Below are positions 1 through 11,600 of a stretch of 64,000 nt of DNA, piece by piece. Position numbers and translations under genes: made by a program. The notes beneath the pieces were generated by a model. The model ran no database searches, had not been told where the DNA came from, and worked only from the letters and a program-made list of their open reading frames with translations. The stretch is from Limnoperna fortunei. Lineage: Eukaryota; Mollusca; Bivalvia; Mytilida; Modiolidae. How positions within the stretch are numbered: position 1 is the stretch's first letter; every line of letters starts with the position of its first letter. The stretch spans positions 22,386,432-22,450,431 of the forward strand of contig OX104113.1 in the NCBI GenBank assembly GCA_944474755.1, given 5' to 3'.

Positions 1-119
1 ACAACAAGACAAACATGAGCTCTATGGAGCTCTTGCAACCGACTGACATAGAACTATACGCACAACAACAAAAGAAACATGCATGCACATTTCATTACAT
101 TACATATAAAAACAAAGCA
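1..119. other. 5' flank of the LINE
   Basis: No gene is visible. The last 27 bases (about 93-119) closely match 4376-4401, which looks like an unoccupied copy of the LINE target. The hexamer AAAGCA at 114-119 recurs at 4159-4164 on the far side of the LINE and is the likely target-site duplication. Confidence 0.6.
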
Positions 120-496
120 TGGTGACGTCAATCCAACATGGCTGCAATCTTTTTTCCTTGAGAAAATTTTGACAAAGTTTTGGTTATTTCTCTGGTATCA
201 TCATCCCAAATTTTACCAAACTCACTGTGCATCATCACCTATAATAGTGGAATGGAATAAAATAAGTTTTTGAGAAGATCAACTCCAGATTACCATTTTT
301 ACACTCTGAAGTATACTCCCGCAAATATTAGCAGGAAAAGTCCGAAGCTTTCCGAACAAGATTAGGAAATGTACTTCGCCAGCCAATAACTTAAGAGAAC
401 TTCCTAATTTTAAATCCATTTCCGCCAAAATATAAACAATCGGAAACGCAACCTAATAGGGGTTAGGCTCTGCTGTAGTACAGTACTCCAACAACA

Positions 497-2062
497 ATGA
501 AGATGATCAAAGTAGTCAGTCATATTCTTTTCCTCACAACTACAATCTTTACACTGTTATGTTACATACTTACCTTGTCATGTATACCCAGGGAAGAACA
601 CCATAAACTTCTCATAACACATGAATGCAAAGTTAATCTCTATGCCAATGCTATGACCTGGAACACTATTACCCCAACCATGAGTCTTAAAATCAGTAAA
701 TTTGAAGGCATTACATCCAGCAAGACTAAATCAACTCGAATGCTTAAAGCTTTCATCCTACTCACATTGATACTGGCAAATGATATTCATCCGAACCCAG
801 GCCCAATACGCTATCCCTGTGGAATATGTCAAAAATCTGTTAATAGTAATCATAGAGCTATAACATGTGACTCATGCAATTTTTGGATCCATATTAGATG
901 TGGGAAAATAACACCAGATGATTATAAAATAATGTGCGAGTCCACAGACGACATCAAATGGACATGCCCAGCATGTGACAACAAAGCAAACAACATAGAT
1001 AACTTATCCCTGTCAACAGTAGACGAAAATAACAACGAGTCTGAGATAGACCTTTCCACAACCACTGAAGAAAGTCTGTCTGACACAACAACACAGAACA
1101 AAAATCAGCAGCTTAAAATCTTGACCATGAACTGCTGTAGCTTAAGAAGTGAAAAAAAGAGAAATGAACTAGCAGCAATACTAGAAATATATCAACCACA
1201 TGTAATTCATCTCCAAGAGACACACCTAGAGAAAACTATTTCAACTTCAGAAATACTAAACCCTGAACAATATGAAATAGCACGCAAAGACAGAGTAACC
1301 GAAAAGGGCCATGAAGGTGGAGGTGTTATAAATGCGGTACGCAAAGACATTGTTAGTTCCAGTGAAAATACCCTTGACACAGAATGCGAAATAACCTGGA
1401 CCAAGATCCAACTAAAAGGATGCAAGGCCTTATACACTGGTTCCTTCTACCGTAAACCAGATAGTGATCCATCAGCACTCCAAAATCTCAATACATCTCT
1501 CAACAGACTTACCCACAACAATACATTACCAAACATCATACTAACTGGAGACTTTAACCTCCCAGACATTAGTTGGGACACAGACAATACAAAGGGTGGA
1601 AATAAGATCAAACAAAATCCAAACTACACAAGAGAATTAAACAATGAATTTTTGGACATAATTGAAGAGCACAACTTGCAACAATGTGTGAATGAGACCA
1701 CAAGAGGGAATAACATTCTAGATCTAGTATTAACATCTAATGAGAACTTAATCCAAAATATAAATGTCATTAACGGGATGAGTGATCATAAAATGCTGAT
1801 AACTACCATCAATGCAAAACCCAAGATAATAAAAAATAAACCAAGAAAAGTATACCTGTACAAGAAAGGGGACATAGAAGCTGTCAAACAGTATCTATAT
1901 GATAAACTAGATTCCTTCAAGAATAGCTACAAGGGCTTAGATATTGAATCCTATTGGCAGACCTTCAAAACAAACCTATTCAGTGCAATGGACAGACACA
2001 TACCATCAAAATACTTATCAACTAGATGGAATTTACCATGGATGAACAAAGACCTAAAATGA
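497..2062 (+). pseudogene. LINE ORF, N-terminal part: PHD finger and endonuclease, ended by in-frame TGA
   Basis: This is the first 521 codons of the LINE polyprotein. Residues 1-30 and 82-95 are hydrophobic. The second stretch runs into DIHPNPGP (96-103), which resembles a 2A translational-recoding motif. A C4HC3 PHD-type zinc finger follows (about 108-160). From about residue 204 there is an APE-type endonuclease with N-C-C-S-L-R, L-Q-E-T-H, G-D-F-N-L-P and S-D-H motifs. TGA at 2060-2062 stops the frame at a position where related LINEs usually have arginine before I-R-K-K. The frame continues directly in the next segment. Confidence 0.85.
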
Positions 2063-3493
2063 ATGATCAGGAAAAAAGAGAGACTATATAAAGCTGCAAA
2101 GTACTACCAGACAGAGGAAAACTGGGTAAAGTTTAAGGAATTCAGGTCAAAAGTGAAGACTGAGTTAGACGAAGCACACAGAAAGTACATCACAGACATG
2201 CTTGAAGTCAGCAATTCCAACAACAACCACACTGATGATGGAGATGTAAATAAATATAGAATAGGCAAAAAGTACTGGAAATACATTAAGTCTAAAAGAC
2301 GAGAAACAGTTGGAGTATCAACATTAAAGGTAAATGGCAAACATATCGAAGATAGCAAGGGAAAAACAGAGGCATTGAATGATCAATTCAAATCAGTGTT
2401 TACTAAGGAAGACCTTGAAAATTTCCCAGATATAGAAGACTTAGGAATACCAGATATAGAAGAACTTGTAATATCAACATCAGGCATACATAAATTATTG
2501 AGAGGAATAAATCCAGGGAAGGCTAACGGACCAGACAAAATATCATGTAGAATATTGAAGGAAACTGCAGAAGCTATATCACCACACTTACAATTAATTT
2601 TCAGCAAATCTATCGAAGAAAACCAAGTACCGAAGGACTGGACAACAGCAAATGTTTCAGCTTTACTAAAGAAAGGGGATCAAAGTCAACCTGTGAATTA
2701 TAGACCAGTGTCACTGACATCGGTTCCATGTAAGATCATGGAACATATTATATTCAAACACATCATGAACCATCTGGAAGAATATAATATACTTGTTGAC
2801 TTCCAACATGGCTTTAGGACAAAGAGATCATGTGAATCACAACTGGTTATCACCACAGAAGATATAGCAAGAAACCTAGACAAGAACCAACAAGTAGATA
2901 TGCTAATATTAGACTTCAGCAAAGCATTTGACACTGTTCCACACCAGCGACTATTGAAAAAACTAAAATCTTATGGCATTCGGGGCAACATACTCCATTG
3001 GATTGAATCCTGGCTTACCAACCGTGAACAACAAGTTACACTGGAAGGAGAAAACTCGACTACGGCAAAAGTGACATCAGGTGTACCACAAGGAACCGTA
3101 CTAGGTCCACTGATGTTCCTTCTCTACATCAATGACATTGGGAACAATATAAAGTCAAAGATCAGACTTTTCGCTGATGACAGTCTACTATACCTGACAA
3201 TCGCCAACAAAGATGACTGCATGCAACTCCAACAAGACCTCAACAGAATGATTAAATGGACAAAAGACTGGCAGATGATATTCAACCCCTTGAAGTGCTA
3301 CGTCCTTAAAATATCAAACAAAAAGACCACAGTGGACTTCAACTACACCATAGATGGCCACATACTCGAAACTGTCGCATCAAATCCATACCTGGGTGTG
3401 GAACTTACCAACAACATGTCATGGGATAAACAAGTGCAGAAGGTTGTATCAAAGGGAAATAGAGCTCTGTCTTTCATAAGGAGAAACCTATGA
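2063..3493 (+). pseudogene. LINE ORF, middle part: reverse transcriptase
   Basis: This segment is in the same frame as the upstream one (offset 1566, divisible by 3), so it is a continuation and not a separate gene. It holds a complete reverse transcriptase: N-Y-R-P-V-S-L, the fingers motif F-R-T-K-R-S-C, L-D-F-S-K-A-F-D with the first catalytic Asp, S-G-V-P-Q-G-T-V-L-G-P, and the F-A-D-D catalytic box. All key residues are present. The segment ends in TGA (3491-3493), again where the family normally has arginine (R-N-L-R-S-C-P). Confidence 0.88.
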
Positions 3494-3985
3494 TCTTGTC
3501 CAGAGGAGGTGAAAAAACAAGCATATTTAGCACTAGTAAGACAACACCTAGAATATGCTAGCTGTGCATGGGACCCCCATCTCAAGAAACACATCGACCA
3601 AATAGAGATGGTTCAACGCCGTGCAGGGAGATTTATTAAAAGGAATTATTCAAGAGAGCCTGGGACAGTAACAGCAATCCTAGGTCAGCTTAACTTACCA
3701 CCTTTAGAAACGAGAAGAAGAATATCCAGAATAACACTCTTACACAAGGCAATCCATAACAACATAGTGATACCTATTCCAGCATACATTCTAAAACCCA
3801 CTAGAACATCAAGACACTACCATCAGGACAGCTACATTCAACCAAGAACTCACAAAGAAGTATATCGTAACAGTTTTTTCCCACGCACCATCAGGGAATG
3901 GAACCATCTACCAGATGAACTAATGGACATTCAGAGCAGTGATGAGTTTAAGACCAGACTCACCAAACTCCTGCTCAACAACTAG
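3494..3985 (+). pseudogene. LINE ORF, C-terminal tail
   Basis: This is the frame-preserving continuation after the second TGA. It begins S-C-P-E-E-V-K and carries the thumb/connection motif L-V-R-Q-H-L-E-Y-A-S-C-A-W-D-P and V-Q-R-R-A typical of CR1/Jockey-group polymerases. It ends at a natural TAG (3983-3985). Apart from the two TGA codons the polyprotein is intact, so the element looks recently dead, or would need readthrough to be active. Confidence 0.82.
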
Positions 3986-4158
3986 AAGTACATACATCAG
4001 AACAGCTGATTTTAACCACTATTTTAAAGCCGCACTGTATATACGCACTGATAATTTATTGTAAGAAGCAACCATGTTGGAGATGACGTCAAATTTATTC
4101 ATACTTGAGTGATGGGTCGCTGACCTTTTTCAAGTTATAGACATAGATGTAGATGTAG
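3986..4158 (+). other. LINE 3' UTR
   Basis: Non-coding tail of the LINE. It contains a motif (4070-4091) that is the approximate reverse complement of 123-143 in the 5' UTR, including a TGACGTCA palindrome at each end. It finishes with repeated TAGATG before the target-site duplication. Confidence 0.7.
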
Positions 4159-4560
4159 AAAGCACATTTTACTTTAATAAAAAAAATAGTGGTTTCAAAC
4201 AGCACTAACAAATTAAGCAGTACTAAGATAAGCAGCACATATATAAAAACAGTTAAAAACATAAATTTATAAGTTTATATATAGCATAGAAGCATATGCA
4301 GGCAGTAATTATTAGTAGCCTAGTAGAGTTCAAACAGTTATAAGTTATATAAAGCAGTTGTACAGAAAACACTAAAATTACATTACATATAAAACAAAGC
4401 ACATTTTACTTTAATAAAAAATAGTGGTTTCAAACAGCACTAACAAATTAAGCAGAACTAAGATAAGCAGCACATATCTAAAAACAGTTAAAAACATAAA
4501 TTTATAAGTTTATATATAGTATAGAAGCATATGCAGGCAGTAATTATGAGTTCATAGAAA
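4159..4560. repeat. Two tandem copies of a roughly 237-bp unit, the first holding the LINE
   Basis: 4159-4315 and 4396-4552 are near-identical (for example ATAGTGGTTTCAAACAGCAC in both), with a period of about 237 bp. The LINE inserted into the copy whose 3' half is 4159 onward; the second copy is unoccupied and shows the target before insertion. Confidence 0.75.
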
Positions 4561-4671
4561 CTTGGATTATGATGTTATATGTTGTTGATTATTACGGTAA
4601 TAAAAGATACAGGAAGGTCATATAGGAGATAGGTTGTTATGTTGTTATATCTTGTGAATTATTATATTGGT

Positions 4672-4934
4672 TTTTAGAATCTGTTTGTTTGTTTAAATGG
4701 TGTTTTAATGCCTCTTTCAGCAATTTTCCACCTATTTCATGCTGTCCAGTTTTTACTGGAGGAGTAAGCTGGAGTACCAGGAGAAAACCTCTACCTGCGG
4801 TAGGAAAACTGGCAATCCTTGTCAATTAAGATTGCAGTCGAGTACAGAAAATCGAACGTTCAATCTCAGTGTTGACGGACCAAGTGATCAATAGTAGACG
4901 AACTACCTTAACCACTCGGCCACAGAGGCCCCCT
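4672..4934 (-). mobile_element. tRNA-headed SINE, copy 1
   Basis: On the minus strand it starts GGGGGCCTCTGTGGCCGAGT and continues with a type-II tRNA-like A box (GGCCGAGTGGTTAAGG), then a B-box-like segment. Next comes a conserved body with a TTTTCCTAC block and a tail ending in AAACAAACAAAC. The head resembles Leu/Ser tRNA. The same family recurs at 18551, 24741, 46116, 47648 and 51533, which supports a genuine SINE family. Confidence 0.8.
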
Positions 4935-5533
4935 TTTAGAATCTGATATGGTGACTATTGATATTGGCGCTGTTGTGTAAATATTGAATATAGTATAATA
5001 GGTCATAAGCAGATAGCCTATAGTGTGACTCAACAGGTGTCTATATAGAGGCAGGCACAGCTTTCTCGTCCAGACCATCTGAGTGCACAGATGTTTTTTA
5101 TTGGGTTCGGGTTACTCCCATTCTGGTTCTTGTTTGGTATCATGTATATTTTTATAATTTGTAGCATTGCTCCATAAGTTGTTAGTAGAACAGTTGTATT
5201 AACCTTGACCTCAAGACCTTTTTATATACTATAGACTCTTTGGATCCTGAGTATAATCGGGTAACGAACAGACAACATGCTACAATCGCTCTGATATAAA
5301 ATGAGGCTAGACACGTAACAAAATTGATGTCAGTTGTGGGATAAGAGAAAACATGTTACATTTTGAAATCGGAGCAGGTCAGCTAATTCTGCAGGAGTTA
5401 TGCCCCATTAAGATGTTAATTATATCTGAAATTGCATTGAAAAATATTGGCTATTGCAGTGGACAAAGGAACACTTTTTAATTTAGACTAGATTATTTCA
5501 ACTTCTACAAAGTCTTTAATTTTTAGGTTTAAG
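4935..5533. other. Intergenic DNA and presumed HAP2 5' region
   Basis: No ORF or repeat is recognised. A TTTTTAG sits at 5520-5526, just before the HAP2 start codon. It could be a 3' splice site of an upstream 5'-UTR exon; if so, the promoter is further upstream and not identified. Confidence 0.4.
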
Positions 5534-5668
5534 ATGCTGGCAGGACAGATAGTGGTAGTTAGTGCATGTCTGTATCTTTGTTTTGGTGCAACACCATTTC
5601 TCAGTAAATGTACAGATCATGGGAGATGTAAAGAGAAGATAACTATCATGAAAACACTAGCTGGTCAG
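5534..5668 (+). CDS. HAP2: HAP2 exon 1: signal peptide
   Basis: 45 codons, phase 0 at the end, donor CAG|gtacct. ATG 5534 is the first Met of the frame. Residues 3-20 are hydrophobic (V-V-V-S-A-C-L-Y-L-C) and end near A-T-P-F, a typical signal peptide. It is followed by L-S-K-C, the usual start of the mature HAP2 ectodomain. Confidence 0.88.
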
Positions 5669-8600
5669 GTACCTGAATGAATTTTGACATATAAATCAGT
5701 TCAGAGAGGCAACTTAACTATCTTATATTTTGATTGCTAAAGTGTTTTTTTTTAAATATTTTAATTTCTAAAAATTTAACAGTATCACATATTGGAAAGA
5801 AGCACAAACCAAAAACAAACATTGACACAATAAGATCACCTTCATTGTCTTTTATTGAAATATGTGATTTGTTATAATGTAAAGTAATGTGTTTAGCACA
5901 TATAATTACTTTATATGGACCAAGATATCCAGTTATATCTGTCTGTAGTAAGTGTGAGTGATCAAACCTGCCTCACCAGTTAAATCTATCTGTAGTAAGT
6001 GTGATTGATCAAACCTGCCTCACCAGTTACATCTATCTGTAGTAAGTGTGAGTGATCAAACCTGACTCACTAGTTATATCTATCTGTAGTAAGTGTGATT
6101 GATCAAACCTGCCTCACCAGTTATATCTATCTGTAGTAAGTGTGATTGATCAAACCTGCCTCACCAGTTATATCTATCTGTAGTAAGTGTGAGTGATCAA
6201 ACCTGCCTCACCAGTTACATCTATCTGTAGTAAGTGTGATTGATCAAACCTGCCTCACCAGTTATATCTGTCTGTAGTAAGTGTGATTGATCAAACCTGC
6301 CTCACCAGTTATATCTATCTGTAGTAAGTGTGATTGATCAAACCTGCCTCACCAGTTATATCTATCTGTAGTAAGTGTGAGTGATCAAACCTGCCTCACC
6401 AGTTATATCTATCTGTAGTAAGTGTGATTGATCAAACCTGCCTCACCAGTTACATCTATCTGTAGTAAGTGTGAGTGATCAAACCTGCCTCACCAGTTAT
6501 ATCTATCTGTAGTAAGTGTGAGTAATCAAACCTGCCTCACCAGTTATATCTATCTGTAGTAAGTGTGAGTGATCAAACCTGCCTCACCAGTTACATCTAT
6601 CTGTAGTAAGTGTGATTGATCAAACCTGCCTTACCAGTTATATCTATCTGTAGTAAGTGTGATTGATCAAACCTGCCTCACCAGTTATATCTGTCTGTAG
6701 TAAGTGTGAGTAATCAAACCTGCCTCACCAGTTATATCTATCTGTAGTAAGTGTGAGTGATCAAACCTGCCTCACCAGTTACATCTATCTGTAGTAAGTG
6801 TGAGTGATCAAACCTGCCTCACCAGTTACATCTATCTGTAGTAAGTGTGATTGATCAAACCTGCCTCACCAGTTACATCTATCTGTAGTAAGTGTGATTG
6901 ATCAAACCTGCCTCACCAGTTATATCTATCTGTAGTAAGTGTGAGTGATCAAACCTGCCTCACCAGTTACATCTATCTGTAGTAAGTGTGATTGATCAAA
7001 CCTGCCTCACCAGTTACATCTATCTGTAGTAAGTGTGATTGATCAAACCTGCCTCACCAGTTATATCTATCTGTAGTAAGTGTGATTGATCAAACCTGCC
7101 TCACCAGTTATATCTATCTGTAGTAAGTGTGAGTGATCAAACCTGCCTCACCAGTTATATCTATCTGTAGTAAGTGTGAGTGATCAAACCTGCCTCACCA
7201 GTTATATCTATCTGTAGTAAGTGTGATTGATCAAACATGCCTCACCAGTTATATCTATCTGTAGTAAGTGTGAGTGATCAAACCTGCCTCACCAGTTATA
7301 TCTATCTGTAGTAAGTGTGATTGATCAAACCTGCCTCACCAGTTATATCTGTCTGTAGTAAGTGTGAGTGATCAAACATGCCTCACCAGTTATATCTATC
7401 TGTAGTAAGTGTGAGTGATCAAACCTGCCTCACCAGTTATATCTATCTGTAGTAAGTGTGATTGATCAAACATGCCTCACCAGTTATATCTATCTGTAGT
7501 AAGTGTGAGTGATCAAACCTGCCTCACCAGTTATATCTATCTGTAGTAAGTGTGATTGATCAAACTTGCCTCACCAGTTATATCTATCTGTAGTAAGTGT
7601 GAGTGATCAAACCTGCCTTACCAGTTATATCTATCTGTAGTAAGTGTGAGTGTTCAAACCTGCCTCACCAGTTATATCTATCTGTAGTAAGTGTGAGTGA
7701 TCAAACCTGCCTCACCAGTTATATCTATCTGTAGTAAGTGTGAGTGATCAAACCTGCCTCACCAGTTATTTCTATCTGTAGTAAGTGTGAGTGATCAAAC
7801 TTGCCTCACCAGTTATATCTGTCTGTAGTAAGTGTGATTGATCAAACCTGCCTCACCAGTTACATCTATCTGTAGTAAGTGTGATTGATCAAACCTGCCT
7901 CACCAGTTATATCTGTCTGTAGTAAGTGTGAGTGATCAAACCTGCCTCACCAGTTATATCTGTCTGTAGTAAGTGTGAGTAATCAAACCTGCCTCACCAG
8001 TTATTTCTATCTGTAGTAAGTGTGAGTGATCAAACCTGCCTCACCAGTTATATCTATTTGTAGTAAGTGTGATTGATCAAACCTGCCTCACCAGTTATAT
8101 CTATCTGTAGTAAGTGTGAGTGATCAAACCTGCCTCACCAGTTATATCTATCTGTAGTAGGTGTGATTGATCAAACCTGCCTCACCAGTTATATTTATCT
8201 GTAGTAAGTGTGAGTGATCAAACCTGCCTCACCAGTTATATCTATCTGTAGTAAGTGTGATTGATCAAACCTGCCTCACCAGTTATATCTATCTGTAGTA
8301 AGTGTGATTGATCAAACCTGCCTCACCAGTTATATCTATCTGTAGTAAGTGTGAGTGATCAAACCTGCCTCACCAGTTATATCTATCTGTAGTAGGTGTG
8401 ATTGATCAAACCTGCCTCACCAGTTATATTTATCTGTAGTAAGTGTGAGTGATCAAACCTGCCTCACCAGTTATATCTATCTGTAGTAAGTGTGATTGAT
8501 CAAACCTGCCTCACCAGTTATATCTATCTGTAGTAAGTGTGAGTGATCAAACCTGCCTCACCAGTTATATCTATCTGTAGTAAGTGTGATTGATCAAACC

Positions 8601-11600
8601 TGCCTCACTAGTTATATCTGTCTGTAGTAAGTGTGAGTGATCAATCCTGCCTCACCAGTTATATCTATCTGTAGTAAGTGTGAGTGATCAAACCTGCCTC
8701 ACCAGTTATATCTGTCTGTAGTAAGTGTGAGTGATCAAACCTGCCTCACCAGTTATATCTATCTGTAGTAAGTGTGAGTGATCAAACCTGCCTCACCAGT
8801 TATATCTATCTGTAGTAAGTGTGATTGATCAAACATGCCTCACCAGTTATATCTATCTGTAGTAAGTGTGAGTGATCAAACCTGCCTCACCAGTTATATC
8901 AATCTGTAGTAAGTGTGAGTGATTAAACCTGCCTCACCAGTTATATTTATCTGTAGTAAGTGTGATTGATCAAACCTGCCTCACCAGTTATATCTATCTG
9001 TAGTCAGTGTGAGTGATCAAACCTGCCTTACCAGTTATATCTATCTGTAGTAAGTGTGAGTGATTAAACCTGCCTCACCAGTTATATCTATCTGTAGTAA
9101 GTGTGAGTGATAAAACCTGCCTCACCAGTTATATCTATCTGTAGTAAGTGTGAGTGATCAAACCTGCCCCCCAGTTACATCTATCTGTAGTAAGTGTGAG
9201 TGATCAAACCTGCCTCACCAGTTATATCTATCTGTAGTAAGTGTGATTGATCAAACCTGCCTCACCAGTTATATCTGTCTGTAGTAAGTGTGAGTGATCA
9301 AACCTGCCTCACCAGTTATATCTATCTGTAGTAAGTGTGATTGATCAAACCTGCCTCACCAGTTTCATCTGTCTGTAGTAAGTGTGAGTGATCAAACCTG
9401 CCTCACCAGTTATATCTATCTGTAGTAAGTGTGAGTGATCAAACCTGCCTCACCAGTTATATCTATCTGTAGTAAGTGTGATTGATCAAACCTGCCTCAC
9501 CAGTTACATCTATCTGTAGTAAGTGTGATTGATCAAACCTGCCTCACCAGTTATATCTATCTGTAGTAAGTGTGATTGATCAAACCTGCCTCACCAGTTT
9601 TATCTATCTGTAGTAAGTGTGATTGATCAAACCTGCCTCACCAGTTACATCTATCTGTAGTAAGTGTGATTGATCAAACCTGCCTCATCAGTTATATCTA
9701 TCTGTAGTAAGTGTGAGTGATCAAACCTGCCTCACCAGTTATATCTATCTGTAGTAAGTGTAAGTGATCAAACCTGCCTCACCAGTTATATCTGTCTGTA
9801 GTAAGTGTGAGTGATCAAACCTGCCTCACCAGTTATATCTATCTGTAGTAAGTGTGATTGATCAAACCTGCCTCACTAGTTATATCTGTCTGTAGTAAGT
9901 GTGAGTGATCAATCCTGCCTCACCAGTTATATCTATCTGTAGTAAGTGTGAGTGATCAACCTGCCTCACCAGTTATATCTATCTGTAGTAAGTGTGAGTG
10001 ATCAAACCTGCCTCACCAGTTATATCTATCTGTAGTAAGTGTGATTGATCAAACCTGCCTCACCAGTTATATCTATCTGTAGTAAGTGTGAGTGATCAAA
10101 CCTGCCTCACCAGTTATATCTGTCTGTAGTAAGTGTGAGTGATCAAACCTGCCTCACCAGTTATATGTCTGTAGTAAGTGTGAGTGATCAAACCTGCCTC
10201 ACCAGTTATATCTATCTGTAGTAAGTGTGATTGATCAAACCTGCCTCACCAGTTATATCTGTCTGTAGTAAGTGTGAGTGATCAATCCTGCCTCACCAGT
10301 TATATCTATCTGTAGTAAGTGTGAGTGATCAAACCTGCCTCACCAGTTATATCTATCTGTAGTAAGTGTGAGTGATCAAACCTGCCTCACCAGTTATATC
10401 TATCTGCAGTAAGTGTGAGTGATCAAACCTGCCTCACCAGTTACATCTATCTGTAGTAAGTGTGAGTGATCAAACCTGCCTCACCAGTTACATCTATCTG
10501 TAGTAAGTGTGATTGATCAAACCTGCCTCACCAGTTATATCTATCTGTAGTAAGTGTGAGTGATCAAACCTGCCTCACCAGTTATATCTATCTGTAGTAA
10601 GTGTGATTGATCAAACCTGCCTCACCAGTTATATCTATCTGTAGTAAGTGTGAGTGATTAAACCTGCCTCACCAGTTATATCTATCTGTAGTAAGTGTGA
10701 GTGATCAAACCTGCCTCACCAGTTATATCTATCTGTAGTAAGTGTGAGTGATCAAACCTGCCTCACCAGTTATATCCATCTGTAGTAAGTGTGATTGATC
10801 AAACCTGCCTCACCAGTTATATCTATCTGTAGTAAGTGTGAGTAATCAAACCTGCCTCACCAGTTACATCTATCTGCAGTAAGTGTGAGTGATCAAACCT
10901 GCCTCACCAGTTACATCTATCTGTAGTAAGTGTGAGTGATCAAACCTGCCTCACCAGTTACATCTATCTGTAGTAAGTGTGATTGATCAAACCTGCCTCA
11001 CCAGTTATATCTATCTGTAGTAAGTGTGATTGATCAAACCTGCCTCACCAGTTATATCTATCTGTAGTAAGTGTGAGTGATCAAACCTGCCTCACCAGTT
11101 ATATCTATCTGTAGTAAGTGTGAGTGATCAAACTTGCCTCACCAGTTATATTTATCTGTAGTAAGTGTGATTGATCAAACCTGCCTCACCAGTTACATCT
11201 ATCTGTAGTAAGTGTGATTGATCAAACCTGCCTCACCAGTTACATCTTTCTGTAGTAAGTGTGATTGATCAAACCTGCCTCACCAGTTATATCTATCTGT
11301 AGTAAGTGTGAGTGATCAAACCTGCCTCACCAGTTATATCTATCTGTAGTAAGTGTGAGTGATCAAACCTGCCTCACCAGTTATATCTGTCTGTAGTAAG
11401 TGTGATTGATCAAACCTGCCTCACCAGTTATATCTATCTGTAGTAAGTGTAAGTGATCAAACCTGCCTCACCAGTTACATCTATCTGTAGTAAGTGTGAT
11501 TGATCAAACCTGCCTCACCAGTTACATCTATCTGTAGTAAGTGTGATTGATCAAACCTGCCTCACCAGTTATATCTGTCTGTAGTAAGTGTGAGTGATCA

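Larger units (their letters stand above)
120..4158 (+). mobile_element. CR1-like non-LTR retrotransposon (LINE), near full length
   Basis: The element carries a 5' UTR of about 380 bp, one long reading frame (497-3985) with PHD finger, endonuclease and reverse transcriptase, and a 3' UTR ending in short TAGATG-type repeats rather than poly(A), as in CR1/L2-type elements. Boundaries are set by the AAAGCA duplication (114-119 and 4159-4164) and by an apparently empty copy of the target at 4376-4401. The frame has only two in-frame stops and no frameshift over about 1163 codons, so insertion is probably recent. Short matching motifs lie inverted near the two ends (123-143 and 4070-4091). Clade assignment is from motif style only. 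Confidence 0.85.
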
